From NCBI RefSeq assembly GCF_015319355.1, contig NZ_JADILU010000007.1, positions 62,001 through 126,000 on the forward strand: a stretch of DNA of 64,000 nucleotides, in the 5' to 3' direction. This DNA comes from Psychroserpens luteus (GTDB lineage: Bacteria; Bacteroidota; Bacteroidia; Flavobacteriales; Flavobacteriaceae). Shown here in pieces: positions 52,771 through 59,854 of the stretch. Under the pieces are notes generated by a model. That model did no database searches. It saw only the letters and a program-made list of their open reading frames with translations, and was not told where the DNA came from. Numbering within the stretch: position 1 is the stretch's first letter; the number at the start of each line of letters is the position of its first letter. Position numbers and translations under genes: made by a program.

Positions 52771-53207
52771 TGAATTTACCAGGAAACCTTGCAAAATCTA
52801 GCTTATTAGCATCTGTGATTTTTTGGATCATTATTTGGAGCAAAGAATTTGAAATGAATATGATGCCATTTGTATTACTATCCTACATCCCAATATTCTT
52901 GTGTGTACTTATAGTGATTGTTGCTAGTATTTGTCCGTTTTTTTGGTCTGCTAAAAATGAAATTTACACAAAAGCACAAGTCTTTAAAATGTGTTTTCCG
53001 TATTACACATGCATAACTTTTGGTTTATGCTGTTATGGAATTATCACTTCAGACTATGACCTATACTTTTCTGCATTTTGCATATCTGCTTACATCACCA
53101 CGAATCAATCCTGGGTTTGGTTCGCAAAAGAAAACACAAATACTAATAGTCATGATAACCCAAAACAACTGATTAATTGCGAACAGCATGTGACAATTGA
53201 AAAATAA
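52770..53207 (+). CDS. membrane protein of the DUF4173 operon, unknown function
   Basis: A 145-residue protein with about four hydrophobic helices (residues 10-22, 31-53, 69-85, 92-108) and a hydrophilic tail after 115. It contains several Cys residues (about 47, 53, 69, 75, 81, 82) in the membrane part. I do not recognise it. Its ATG overlaps the DUF4173 stop by one base, so the two are coupled. Confidence 0.55.
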   Translation: MNLPGNLAKSSLLASVIFWIIIWSKEFEMNMMPFVLLSYIPIFLCVLIVIVASICPFFWSAKNEIYTKAQVFKMCFPYYTCITFGLCCYGIITSDYDLYFSAFCISAYITTNQSWVWFAKENTNTNSHDNPKQLINCEQHVTIEK

Positions 53208-53216
53208 TAAACACAC

Positions 53217-53717
53217 ATGAACTTACTTAGAACACATAGAAAAAAATTGATAGAATGGCTTTTTGAGCATTCTCAAAACATATATATCAAACTATTTAAA
53301 AAACAAAAAGCTTGGGGGATTTCTCGCAAACAACTCCTCACCTATCCAATACATTCTTTTGGGAGGCATTTGGGAGAATTTTTAAACAAACATGGGTTTG
53401 AACTCATTGCAAAAGTAGAGCGTCATGATGCCTATCATACTTTAACCGGTTATGGTACAGAAGTAGAAGACGAAATTGCATTGCAATGTTTATGTTTTGG
53501 TAACGGAAAACGCAGCTTATACCTCTATGGTTCTATGATTCTAGGAATTATCATTCTACCAGATTATTACAAATACTATAATCAATCCTATCATATTGGC
53601 AAGCGCTCTAACCCTTTTCATCATTTTGACTACAAGCAGTTATTACATGTTAATATCGATGATTTTAGAGATGCCATATTTTCAAAGAAACAACGTCAAA
53701 CTTTAATTTTTAATTGA
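53217..53717 (+). CDS. Coq4-like protein
   Basis: A 166-residue soluble protein of the Coq4 family. The metal-binding signature HDxxHx11E is complete: HDAYHTLTGYGTEVEDE. The preceding YPIHSFGRHLGEFLNKHGFELIAKVER and following ALQCLCFGNGKRSLYLYGSMILGIIILPDYYKYY fit the helical core. Coq4 organises ubiquinone synthesis and was shown to act on C1 of the quinone head. Flavobacteria normally make menaquinone, so this copy may have another lipid substrate. It is the third gene of the DUF4173 operon. Confidence 0.75.
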   Translation: MNLLRTHRKKLIEWLFEHSQNIYIKLFKKQKAWGISRKQLLTYPIHSFGRHLGEFLNKHGFELIAKVERHDAYHTLTGYGTEVEDEIALQCLCFGNGKRSLYLYGSMILGIIILPDYYKYYNQSYHIGKRSNPFHHFDYKQLLHVNIDDFRDAIFSKKQRQTLIFN

Positions 53718-53718
53718 A

Positions 53719-54006
53719 ATGGATAGACTAAAAACAGCTATTGTAGTAGCAACGCTTTTCTTTATAATTGGCACACTTTTTTTGATACTTCAAATTTGTT
53801 TCAAAGGCATCTTTGAAATTACATTATTTGGATACTATTACGTGTACTTTTCTGTTATAGTCAACATAATAGTTTTAGGGTTACTACTTCTGGTTTTAAT
53901 TTTTAAAACCAACAGAATTAAAACGCTTAAAGCTATTGGTGTGCTTTTAATAAACATACCAATTGCTTATCTCTATTTTCTCATTGTTATGAAACTCATT
54001 GATTAA
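53719..54006 (+). CDS. small three-helix membrane protein
   Basis: A 95-residue protein with three hydrophobic helices (about 7-30, 38-60, 70-92) and no recognisable motif. It starts one base after the Coq4-like stop and five bases before SanA, so it belongs to the operon. The function is unknown. Confidence 0.55.
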   Translation: MDRLKTAIVVATLFFIIGTLFLILQICFKGIFEITLFGYYYVYFSVIVNIIVLGLLLLVLIFKTNRIKTLKAIGVLLINIPIAYLYFLIVMKLID

Positions 54007-54011
54007 AACTT

Positions 54012-54641
54012 ATGAAAAAACTTAAAATTTTACTACTGCTTGCCATCTTCATCTTACTGGGTTTAATGATGACTAATTATATGATAAACTCACAAGCAGA
54101 AGACTATATCTATGATTCGGTTGAAGACATACCAGAGAACAAAGTCGGACTCCTCTTAGGGACTTCAAAATTTCTTTCTAACGGAAATATCAACTTGTAT
54201 TACACCTATAGAATCAATGCAACTGTAGAACTTTACAACGCAAGAAAAATAGAATTTGTTTTAATAAGTGGAGACAACGGAAGCTCAAGTTATGACGAGC
54301 CCACAACTTTTAAAGACGACTTGATTGCTTTAGGCATACCTGAAGATAAAATCTTCCTTGACTATGCAGGATTTAGAACTTTAGACTCTGTTATTAGATC
54401 TAAAGAAATTTTCGGTCAAAGTTCAATTACAATCATATCTCAGCAATTTCATAACGAACGTGCTATTTATTTAGCAAAACATAACAACATTAAAGCTGTG
54501 GCATTTAATGCTCAAGATGTTTCTGGTCGTTACGGACTCAAAGTACAACTTCGCGAATATCTAGCAAGAGCAAAAGCATCAATAGACATATTGTTTAACG
54601 TAGAACCTAAATTTTTAGGTGATAAAATAGAAATTAAATGA
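54012..54641 (+). CDS. sanA: SanA/YdcF-like DUF218 protein
   Basis: A 209-residue protein with an N-terminal membrane segment (about 5-25) and a DUF218 domain. NKVGLLLGTSKFLSNGNINLYYTYRINATVELY, VLISGDNGSSSYDEPTTFKDDLIALGIPEDKIFLDYAGFRTLDSVIRSKEIFG, and ISQQFHNERAIYLAKHNNIKAVAFNAQDV are characteristic of SanA, which maintains the envelope barrier (vancomycin resistance, outer membrane homeostasis) in enterobacteria. ATGA overlap with the next gene. Confidence 0.88.
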   Translation: MKKLKILLLLAIFILLGLMMTNYMINSQAEDYIYDSVEDIPENKVGLLLGTSKFLSNGNINLYYTYRINATVELYNARKIEFVLISGDNGSSSYDEPTTFKDDLIALGIPEDKIFLDYAGFRTLDSVIRSKEIFGQSSITIISQQFHNERAIYLAKHNNIKAVAFNAQDVSGRYGLKVQLREYLARAKASIDILFNVEPKFLGDKIEIK

Positions 54642-55021
54642 CCATCAAATTCAACAAACCCTTTTTTGCCTCCAGCTTGCTATTATTTTCTACGGAAATT
54701 TGCATAGCAGCATTTCTAACCAAAGGTTTTATTAGACACACCTTTGGTGATTATTTGGTGGTCATTTTAATGTATTGCGCTATTAGAAGCTTTATTAAAA
54801 CCAAACCTATTTATATCGCATTAATAGTTTTAATCATCTCTTTTAGTATTGAATTTTTACAACTCTACAATCTTTTAGATTATCTAAACCTTAGAGACAA
54901 CAAACTCGCAGTCATTGTTTTAGGAAGCACTTTTGAAACATCAGATCTTATTGCCTATAGCCTAGGCATCATCACCATTTTTTTAATCGACATAAAAACA
55001 AATAGCTCATGGAAACTATAA
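54638..55021 (+). CDS. DUF2809 membrane protein
   Basis: A 127-residue protein with about four helices. FASSLLLFSTEICIAAFLTKGFIRHTFGDYLVVILMYCAIRSF and LIISFSIEFLQLYNLLDYLNLRDNKLAVIVLGSTFETSDLIAYSLGI match the DUF2809 pattern, a small family of unknown function often next to SanA. It overlaps both neighbours (ATGA with SanA; 13 bases with the DUF1361 gene). Confidence 0.82.
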   Translation: MTIKFNKPFFASSLLLFSTEICIAAFLTKGFIRHTFGDYLVVILMYCAIRSFIKTKPIYIALIVLIISFSIEFLQLYNLLDYLNLRDNKLAVIVLGSTFETSDLIAYSLGIITIFLIDIKTNSSWKL

Positions 55022-55665
55022 AAACATTAATATTCAATAGATTTAAAATCATCTCATTATTAACCATTTCAATGGCATTGAGTATAGTCTTATTGATGAT
55101 TAGAATGAAAATACATCAATCCTTTTATTTGTTATTTTTAATCTGGAATTTATTTCTAGCCATCATACCATTTGCGATAACAACAGGATTAACAAGCTCT
55201 AAGAAAGTTAATAAATTGGTGTTATTTTTTTTCTTCGGAATTTGGCTCCTCTTTCTCCCAAATGCACCTTATCTCGTGACAGATTTAATGCATTTAACAA
55301 GAACTGACCAAAGTTTTTTATGGTTAGATATATTGGTCATTATGTCATTTGCTTTTAATGGTTTGATATTGTTTTTCTTATCGTTATCAGATATGGAAAA
55401 ACTCCTAAAACAACATCTTAATTCTAAATTGCTCACTCCATTAATGTTCTCAATTTTTGGGCTCACAGCCTTTGGCATTTATCTTGGACGTTTCTTAAGA
55501 CACAATTCTTGGGAAATCATCAATAATCCATTAAATATCTTTAGAGATATATTCAATATCGTATTTCAACCTAATATAGAAGCTTGGATCTTCACTTTAA
55601 CTTTTGGGAGCTTTTTGGCAGTATCTTATTGGATGCTTAAGGCTTTTTCTAACTCTAAAATTTAA
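55009..55665 (+). CDS. DUF1361 membrane protein
   Basis: A 218-residue protein with about seven helices. LFLIWNLFLAIIPFAITTGL, LLFLPNAPYLVTDLMHLTR and FGIYLGRFLRHNSWEIINNP are the DUF1361 family signatures. The function is unknown; fungal and bacterial members are membrane proteins near SanA-like genes. It overlaps DUF2809 by 13 bases and is followed after five bases by a lipoprotein. Confidence 0.85.
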   Translation: METIKTLIFNRFKIISLLTISMALSIVLLMIRMKIHQSFYLLFLIWNLFLAIIPFAITTGLTSSKKVNKLVLFFFFGIWLLFLPNAPYLVTDLMHLTRTDQSFLWLDILVIMSFAFNGLILFFLSLSDMEKLLKQHLNSKLLTPLMFSIFGLTAFGIYLGRFLRHNSWEIINNPLNIFRDIFNIVFQPNIEAWIFTLTFGSFLAVSYWMLKAFSNSKI

Positions 55666-55670
55666 AACTT

Positions 55671-56378
55671 ATGAAAAACTATATCATAATTCTCGTTATC
55701 CTAATTTCAATTTCTGCCTGTACAAAACAAGACAACAGAAAAGTAGTAGATGAAACTAAAGATGTTTCCGAAGTAAAAAAAGAAAGCAAAACTGTAGCTA
55801 TTGCAGAGTTACCCTTTGTTATAGATAGCACTTCATATATGATTCATCTAATTGGGAATTATACGACTCATAAACGCAGGTCTGAATATATAGGATCTAG
55901 TGGTAGTTATTCATCAGATGATATTTCTTTTACAAATTTTAGTAAAAATAGGATTAGTGGAAACATTTCAAATGTAAAATTTCAACATATAGATTCTAAT
56001 GAACTAAAATCGTTAACTAAAAACATACTCAATATTCACTCCATGAATTTTCTTCGTGAAGTTTATAAAAAAACAGAAAACGGTTATTTTGTATATAACC
56101 TCACAGATAAAGACACTAATGCAGATGGCGAGCTTGATTATAATGATTTAGAATCTCTATATATTAGTAATTTAAACGGAACAGAATTTAGAAAGCTATC
56201 ACCTAACGGACAGGATTTAGTAACATGGAAAACAATTTTAGAGGCTAACAAGCTTTATTTCAAAACTATAGAAGACATAGATGGTAATGGGGAATTTGAT
56301 AAAAAAGACAAAACACATTACTTTTATTTAGATCTTAATAATGTTGGTTCAAAAGTTGTTGAGTATCATCCTATTTAA
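55671..56378 (+). CDS. lipoprotein with Ca-binding (EF-hand/dockerin-like) loops
   Basis: A 235-residue protein with lipobox ISISA|C17. Two loops resemble EF-hand or dockerin calcium sites: DKDTNADGELDYND (146-159) and DIDGNGEFDKKD (202-213). The rest is mostly beta-strand with an unclear fold. It is the last gene of the DUF4173 operon and probably lies at the periplasmic face of the inner or outer membrane. The role is unknown. Confidence 0.6.
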   Translation: MKNYIIILVILISISACTKQDNRKVVDETKDVSEVKKESKTVAIAELPFVIDSTSYMIHLIGNYTTHKRRSEYIGSSGSYSSDDISFTNFSKNRISGNISNVKFQHIDSNELKSLTKNILNIHSMNFLREVYKKTENGYFVYNLTDKDTNADGELDYNDLESLYISNLNGTEFRKLSPNGQDLVTWKTILEANKLYFKTIEDIDGNGEFDKKDKTHYFYLDLNNVGSKVVEYHPI

Positions 56379-56404
56379 AGATTGTTACTACAATTAGAAG
56401 TTAA

Positions 56405-57199
56405 TTAATTTGTGTTTCTATTTTTATCTTGGATTTTCCTAACAATTTTTGTCGTCCTATTTCTAGTCAGCATTCTTGGTAGTATGGATAAAAATTTATT
56501 AAAAAGTCCAGGTATTGCAACAACTTTACGATTGTGCATCGCTTTATATCCATAAGCAGCAACATCCTTTGGACATGCCATATTAAAAGTTATTTTGTTG
56601 TCATCGCAACCTTCTGAAACCACACCTTGAAATGACGTTTTAGTTGGGCCAGGACATAATACAGTAACACTAACTCCTGTCCCTTTTAATTCGTTTGAAA
56701 TGGCTTGTGAAAAAGATAAAAGATAAGCCTTAGAGGCATAATATAAAGCCATTAAAGGACCTGGTTGAAAAGCTGCTAAAGATGATAAATTTAAAATTTT
56801 ACCAGAACCTCGTTCTACCATATCTGGTAAAATAAGTTTTATTAAATGTGTGGTTGTTATAATATGTAAATGCAACATTTCCAAATCGCGCTCCCAATCT
56901 GTATCGTAAAAGGTACCAAACATTCCAAAACCAGCATTATTTATGACAATATCTATTTCAGTATTATTAATCTCATCATAAATCTCTTGAGCAATATTTA
57001 CTAAACTCAAATCTTTTACCAGCAAGATAATTTTGATAGGATGTATTTTTAGGATATTGGTTTTTGCTTCTTCTAATTTTTTTGAATCGATATCAATTAA
57101 AATAAGATGATAACCATCCTTAGCCAATAGAAGCGCTAACTCAAATCCTAATCCTGAAGCTGCTCCTGTTACTAAAGCGGTTTTTGTGTTATTCTCCAT
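56405..57199 (-). CDS. short-chain dehydrogenase/reductase (SDR)
   Basis: A 264-residue classical SDR. TGAASGLG (11-18) binds the nucleotide, NNAG is at 87-90, and the catalytic Ser140, Tyr153 and Lys157 lie in LNLSS and YYASK. The ~80 C-terminal residues RKVVAIPGLFNKFLSILPRMLTRNRTTKIVRKIQ are typical of long-chain lipid-type SDRs such as ketoreductases. The start overlaps the stop of the dehydrogenase upstream by 11 bases, indicating one operon. Confidence 0.88.
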   Translation of the reverse strand: MENNTKTALVTGAASGLGFELALLLAKDGYHLILIDIDSKKLEEAKTNILKIHPIKIILLVKDLSLVNIAQEIYDEINNTEIDIVINNAGFGMFGTFYDTDWERDLEMLHLHIITTTHLIKLILPDMVERGSGKILNLSSLAAFQPGPLMALYYASKAYLLSFSQAISNELKGTGVSVTVLCPGPTKTSFQGVVSEGCDDNKITFNMACPKDVAAYGYKAMHNRKVVAIPGLFNKFLSILPRMLTRNRTTKIVRKIQDKNRNTN

Positions 57200-58394
57200 C
57201 TACATAATCCTGAAGGTATTTAAAACGTTCAGTTAGCTTACCATCTGCGGTTGTCATTCTTGCGCGTTTTAATATTCCGCGAGCATCGTCATTAAAAAAG
57301 GCAGGAATCACATGCTCTAAGAACATATCTCCAAAACCTTCACTCGCATCTTTTGGCAATTCACAAGGTAAATTATCTACTGCCATTACTGTAATTGCTC
57401 CTTTTGCATCAAAAGCAACTTCTTTTTCAGTTTGAGGATCATATCCATAAAAAGGATCTGCGATTGTTGATGGTTTTATTGTACTAGCCACAGGTCCATC
57501 AATATCACATGAGACGTCTGCTACTAAATTGATTCTAAAATAGGGATGTTTAGCATCTTCTCTTGTAAACAAATAAGGTGCATTATTACCATAAAAGTGT
57601 CCTGCAATAAAATAATCTGTTTCTTTAGCGTAAGGCATAAAATTACTTTCGTAACCTGTTGGGTCTTTATAAAACGCAAACTTATCTCCTACTTTACCAT
57701 CTTTACGTTTGGCATATTCCATGACATCTGCCATGACATAAACAGGCTCAGTGAATTGAGATGTTAAGTATAATGTATCGCTGACTTCTTTAATTTTTAA
57801 ATGGTCCAAAATTTCTTTTGCTCCAAGTGCTACTTTCCCAGTACCTGTAAGGAGTATTTTAATGTTTGGTAAGGTGATTTTATCTAATTCTGCTTTAACC
57901 TCATCTAAATCTGCAAGCGTTTCTACTTTTGGAAGATTGAATAATCCATCTCTTAATCCTAAGGCTCTAAAACCATTGTAAGCTCCAACTAATCCAGCAT
58001 AACGTCCAAAACCTATGAGTCTTGCTCCACTTTGTTTAACGATAGTTTCATGATCATACATCTCAATATGTTTATTGAGCATATCAACCAATAGCTTTCT
58101 ATTATATGGTTGTTTCTTTATGGTATGTGAGAAATAAAAGTATTTTTTCTTCGGAAGGAGTGCGTCAAGCGGAACTTCTTTAACTCCAATCATCACATCA
58201 CAGTCTGACACATCATCTGTGACAGTAAATCCTGCTTTTCGATAAGCCTCGTCTGAAAACACTCGAATATCTGAAGACTCGACTACAAATTCTGCTTGTG
58301 GAAATTGTAATTGTGCTTCTTTTAATTTTTCGGGTGAGAAAACCACACGTCTATCTGGTGGGTTTTTACGTTCTTTGATTATAGCAAATTTCAT
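57189..58394 (-). CDS. NAD-dependent dehydrogenase, alanine/saccharopine dehydrogenase N-domain type
   Basis: A 401-residue protein resembling saccharopine dehydrogenase (lysine-forming, Lys1-type) and alanine dehydrogenase. MKFAIIKERKNPPDRRVVFSPEKL, VMIGVKEVPLDALLPKKKYFYFSHTIKKQPYNRKLL, the Rossmann loop LLTGTGKVALGA and NLVADVSCDIDGPVASTIKPSTIADPFYGY fit this group. It may act in lysine degradation or amino-acid turnover; the substrate is uncertain. The SDR gene overlaps its end. Confidence 0.82.
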   Translation of the reverse strand: MKFAIIKERKNPPDRRVVFSPEKLKEAQLQFPQAEFVVESSDIRVFSDEAYRKAGFTVTDDVSDCDVMIGVKEVPLDALLPKKKYFYFSHTIKKQPYNRKLLVDMLNKHIEMYDHETIVKQSGARLIGFGRYAGLVGAYNGFRALGLRDGLFNLPKVETLADLDEVKAELDKITLPNIKILLTGTGKVALGAKEILDHLKIKEVSDTLYLTSQFTEPVYVMADVMEYAKRKDGKVGDKFAFYKDPTGYESNFMPYAKETDYFIAGHFYGNNAPYLFTREDAKHPYFRINLVADVSCDIDGPVASTIKPSTIADPFYGYDPQTEKEVAFDAKGAITVMAVDNLPCELPKDASEGFGDMFLEHVIPAFFNDDARGILKRARMTTADGKLTERFKYLQDYVDGE

Positions 58395-58462
58395 GTGTGA
58401 TAATTTTACACGAAAATAAGCTGATTTTACCGTTTTAGCAAGTCAATTATTGCTTTAAGAAA

Positions 58463-58675
58463 TTAATCTATGCGTTCTACTTCACTTTCAGATTTTAAGA
58501 CACAATCTCCATCTTCTTGCTGAATATATAATGCTTTGTTACCTTCTTCTCCATTGCGAGTTACCTCATTGCCTTTTATGGTTTTAGTTACTTTTTTGGT
58601 GTAAGTGTCTTGAACTTTTCCTGAAGCTGTACTGTTTCCCCAATTCCATTTAACTTGTGTTCCTTTTTTGATCAT
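58463..58675 (-). CDS. DUF2945 (HVA1/TUDOR-like) small protein
   Basis: A 70-residue protein beginning IKKGTQVKWNWGNSTASGKVQDTYTKKVTKTIKGNEVTRNG. This is the DUF2945/HVA1 family SH3-like barrel, often found in stress-linked loci. The function is unknown. It is a single gene oriented toward the dehydrogenase, separated by about 70 bases. Confidence 0.82.
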   Translation of the reverse strand: MIKKGTQVKWNWGNSTASGKVQDTYTKKVTKTIKGNEVTRNGEEGNKALYIQQEDGDCVLKSESEVERID

Positions 58676-58820
58676 TCTATTGAGTTTTACTTAAAATTAA
58701 GAATTAGAACTGACAATTTTTCTTAATAGTTTTATAAAACGGGTTTGGTATAGCATTTGCATTACTATTTTTAGTAATTTCGCACACCTTTTTACTGTTA
58801 TTACAGTTGATTGGGTGAGT

Positions 58821-58894
58821 GCGTTAAGGATTGAGGTATTGTTGGAGCTCCTCGCAGAGAGCGACTACCGAAAGCCTGACCTGAAAGGGAACGC
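58821..58894. ncRNA. structured GCGTT...AACGC element, copy 2
   Basis: GCGTT (58821-58825) and AACGC (58890-58894) pair at the ends. GCGTTAAGGAT and AGCCTGAC (58873-58880) and GGG-AACGC match copy 1 at 5951-6069 in order, while the middle is shorter and has a GCTC/GAGC hairpin. It ends 18 bases before the tmRNA, so it may be cotranscribed with its precursor. Confidence 0.5.
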
Positions 58895-58912
58895 TAAAAT
58901 AATTACTAAAAT

Positions 58913-59305
58913 GGGGTCGACTGGTTTTGACAGCGAGACTCATTGAACGGTAAGCACGTCGTGTAATGACTTTGAAACACGTAAAAGGCTAGGTCAACTT
59001 TTTAATCGGCGAGAATAACTACGCTTTAGCTGCATAATCTGAATTACAGTAAGATTAAGCCTCGTCCTACTAGGTAGGAGTGCTAAATGTCTCCAGAAAG
59101 CCTTGGTTAATGGCGTTCTTATTAGAGGCATCGAAAATATTAACTTAGATCGTGTGGCGCTTTGATGCACTTTCGAGATTAAGAAGATAAGTTATAAGTG
59201 GGTTGTCTTTTGCCAGCTTATAATCGAAAACCTAATGAAAGAATAAGCGTGTAGAAGGCTCTTTAATAGCTTGTTTGGACGAGAGTTCGATTCTCTCCGA
59301 CTCCA
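58913..59305 (+). ncRNA. ssrA: transfer-messenger RNA (tmRNA)
   Basis: GGGGTCG at the 5' end pairs with CGACTCC at 59298-59304 (discriminator A at 59305) to form the acceptor stem; CCA is not encoded. The T-arm GAGAG-TTCGATT-CTCTC precedes it. The tag reading frame GGC GAG AAT AAC TAC GCT TTA GCT GCA TAA runs 59008-59037 and encodes GENNYALAA, the Flavobacteria tag. With SmpB, tmRNA rescues stalled ribosomes and marks the peptide for degradation. The start is inferred from the stem. Confidence 0.96.
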
Positions 59306-59310
59306 CAATT

Positions 59311-59345
59311 AACCCTGTAAATAACTTGTTTACAGGGTTTTATGT
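59311..59345 (+). terminator. tmRNA terminator
   Basis: AACCCTGTAAA (59311-59321) pairs with TTTACAGGGTT (59329-59339) around a seven-base loop, followed by a T-rich tract. It ends ssrA. Confidence 0.85.
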
Positions 59346-59350
59346 TTTTA

Positions 59351-59372
59351 GGTGACAAATGAGGTGACAAAT
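59351..59372 (+). repeat. direct repeat GGTGACAAAT, possible attachment/arm site
   Basis: GGTGACAAAT occurs at 59351-59360 and 59363-59372, 12 bases apart, directly after the tmRNA terminator. tmRNA 3' ends are common integration sites. The repeat may be an arm-type site for the island's recombinase, but no integrase gene or second end is inside the window. Confidence 0.35.
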
Positions 59373-59435
59373 CTGATGTTAATAACTTGTTTTAAATTCC
59401 TTACTTAAAAAATATTAACACACTAAAATAGTAAT

Positions 59436-59717
59436 ATGAAAAATATCAAATTTGAGGATATGCCAAAAGCTGTAGAATTAATTTTAGAAAATATAACAGC
59501 AATAGCAGATATTTTAAATCAACAAGAACTTCATTCTCGTTTTCAAGATCCTGAAAGCTTAATGACCAGAAAAGAAACAGCCGAATATCTAAAAATCGAT
59601 TTATCTACATTATGGAGTTGGACTAAAAAAGGGAAAATTAAATGCTACGGAATTAGTAATCGTAGATATTATAAGAGAAGCGATATTGAAAAAGCATTAG
59701 TTCTACTAAACAAATAA
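59436..59717 (+). CDS. excisionase-type helix-turn-helix protein
   Basis: A 93-residue protein with a MerR-like HTH of the excisionase family: MTRKETAEYLKIDLSTLWSWTKKGKIKCYGISNRRYYKRSDIEKALVLL at residues 43-91. The N-terminal helices are of unknown role. Such proteins regulate excision of integrated elements or act as antitoxin/regulators in defence islands. It is the first gene after the tmRNA, with 131 bases between. Confidence 0.82.
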   Translation: MKNIKFEDMPKAVELILENITAIADILNQQELHSRFQDPESLMTRKETAEYLKIDLSTLWSWTKKGKIKCYGISNRRYYKRSDIEKALVLLNK

Positions 59718-59854
59718 ATATCTAACTCATTATTTTAACCCAACAGAACCCAATTAACCCAATGGGTTCTTGTGTTTCAATATTTACTTGGAATTATTCC
59801 TAAATACCACAAAAAAGATTTATATTTTTATGGTTTTATAATATCATATACTGA

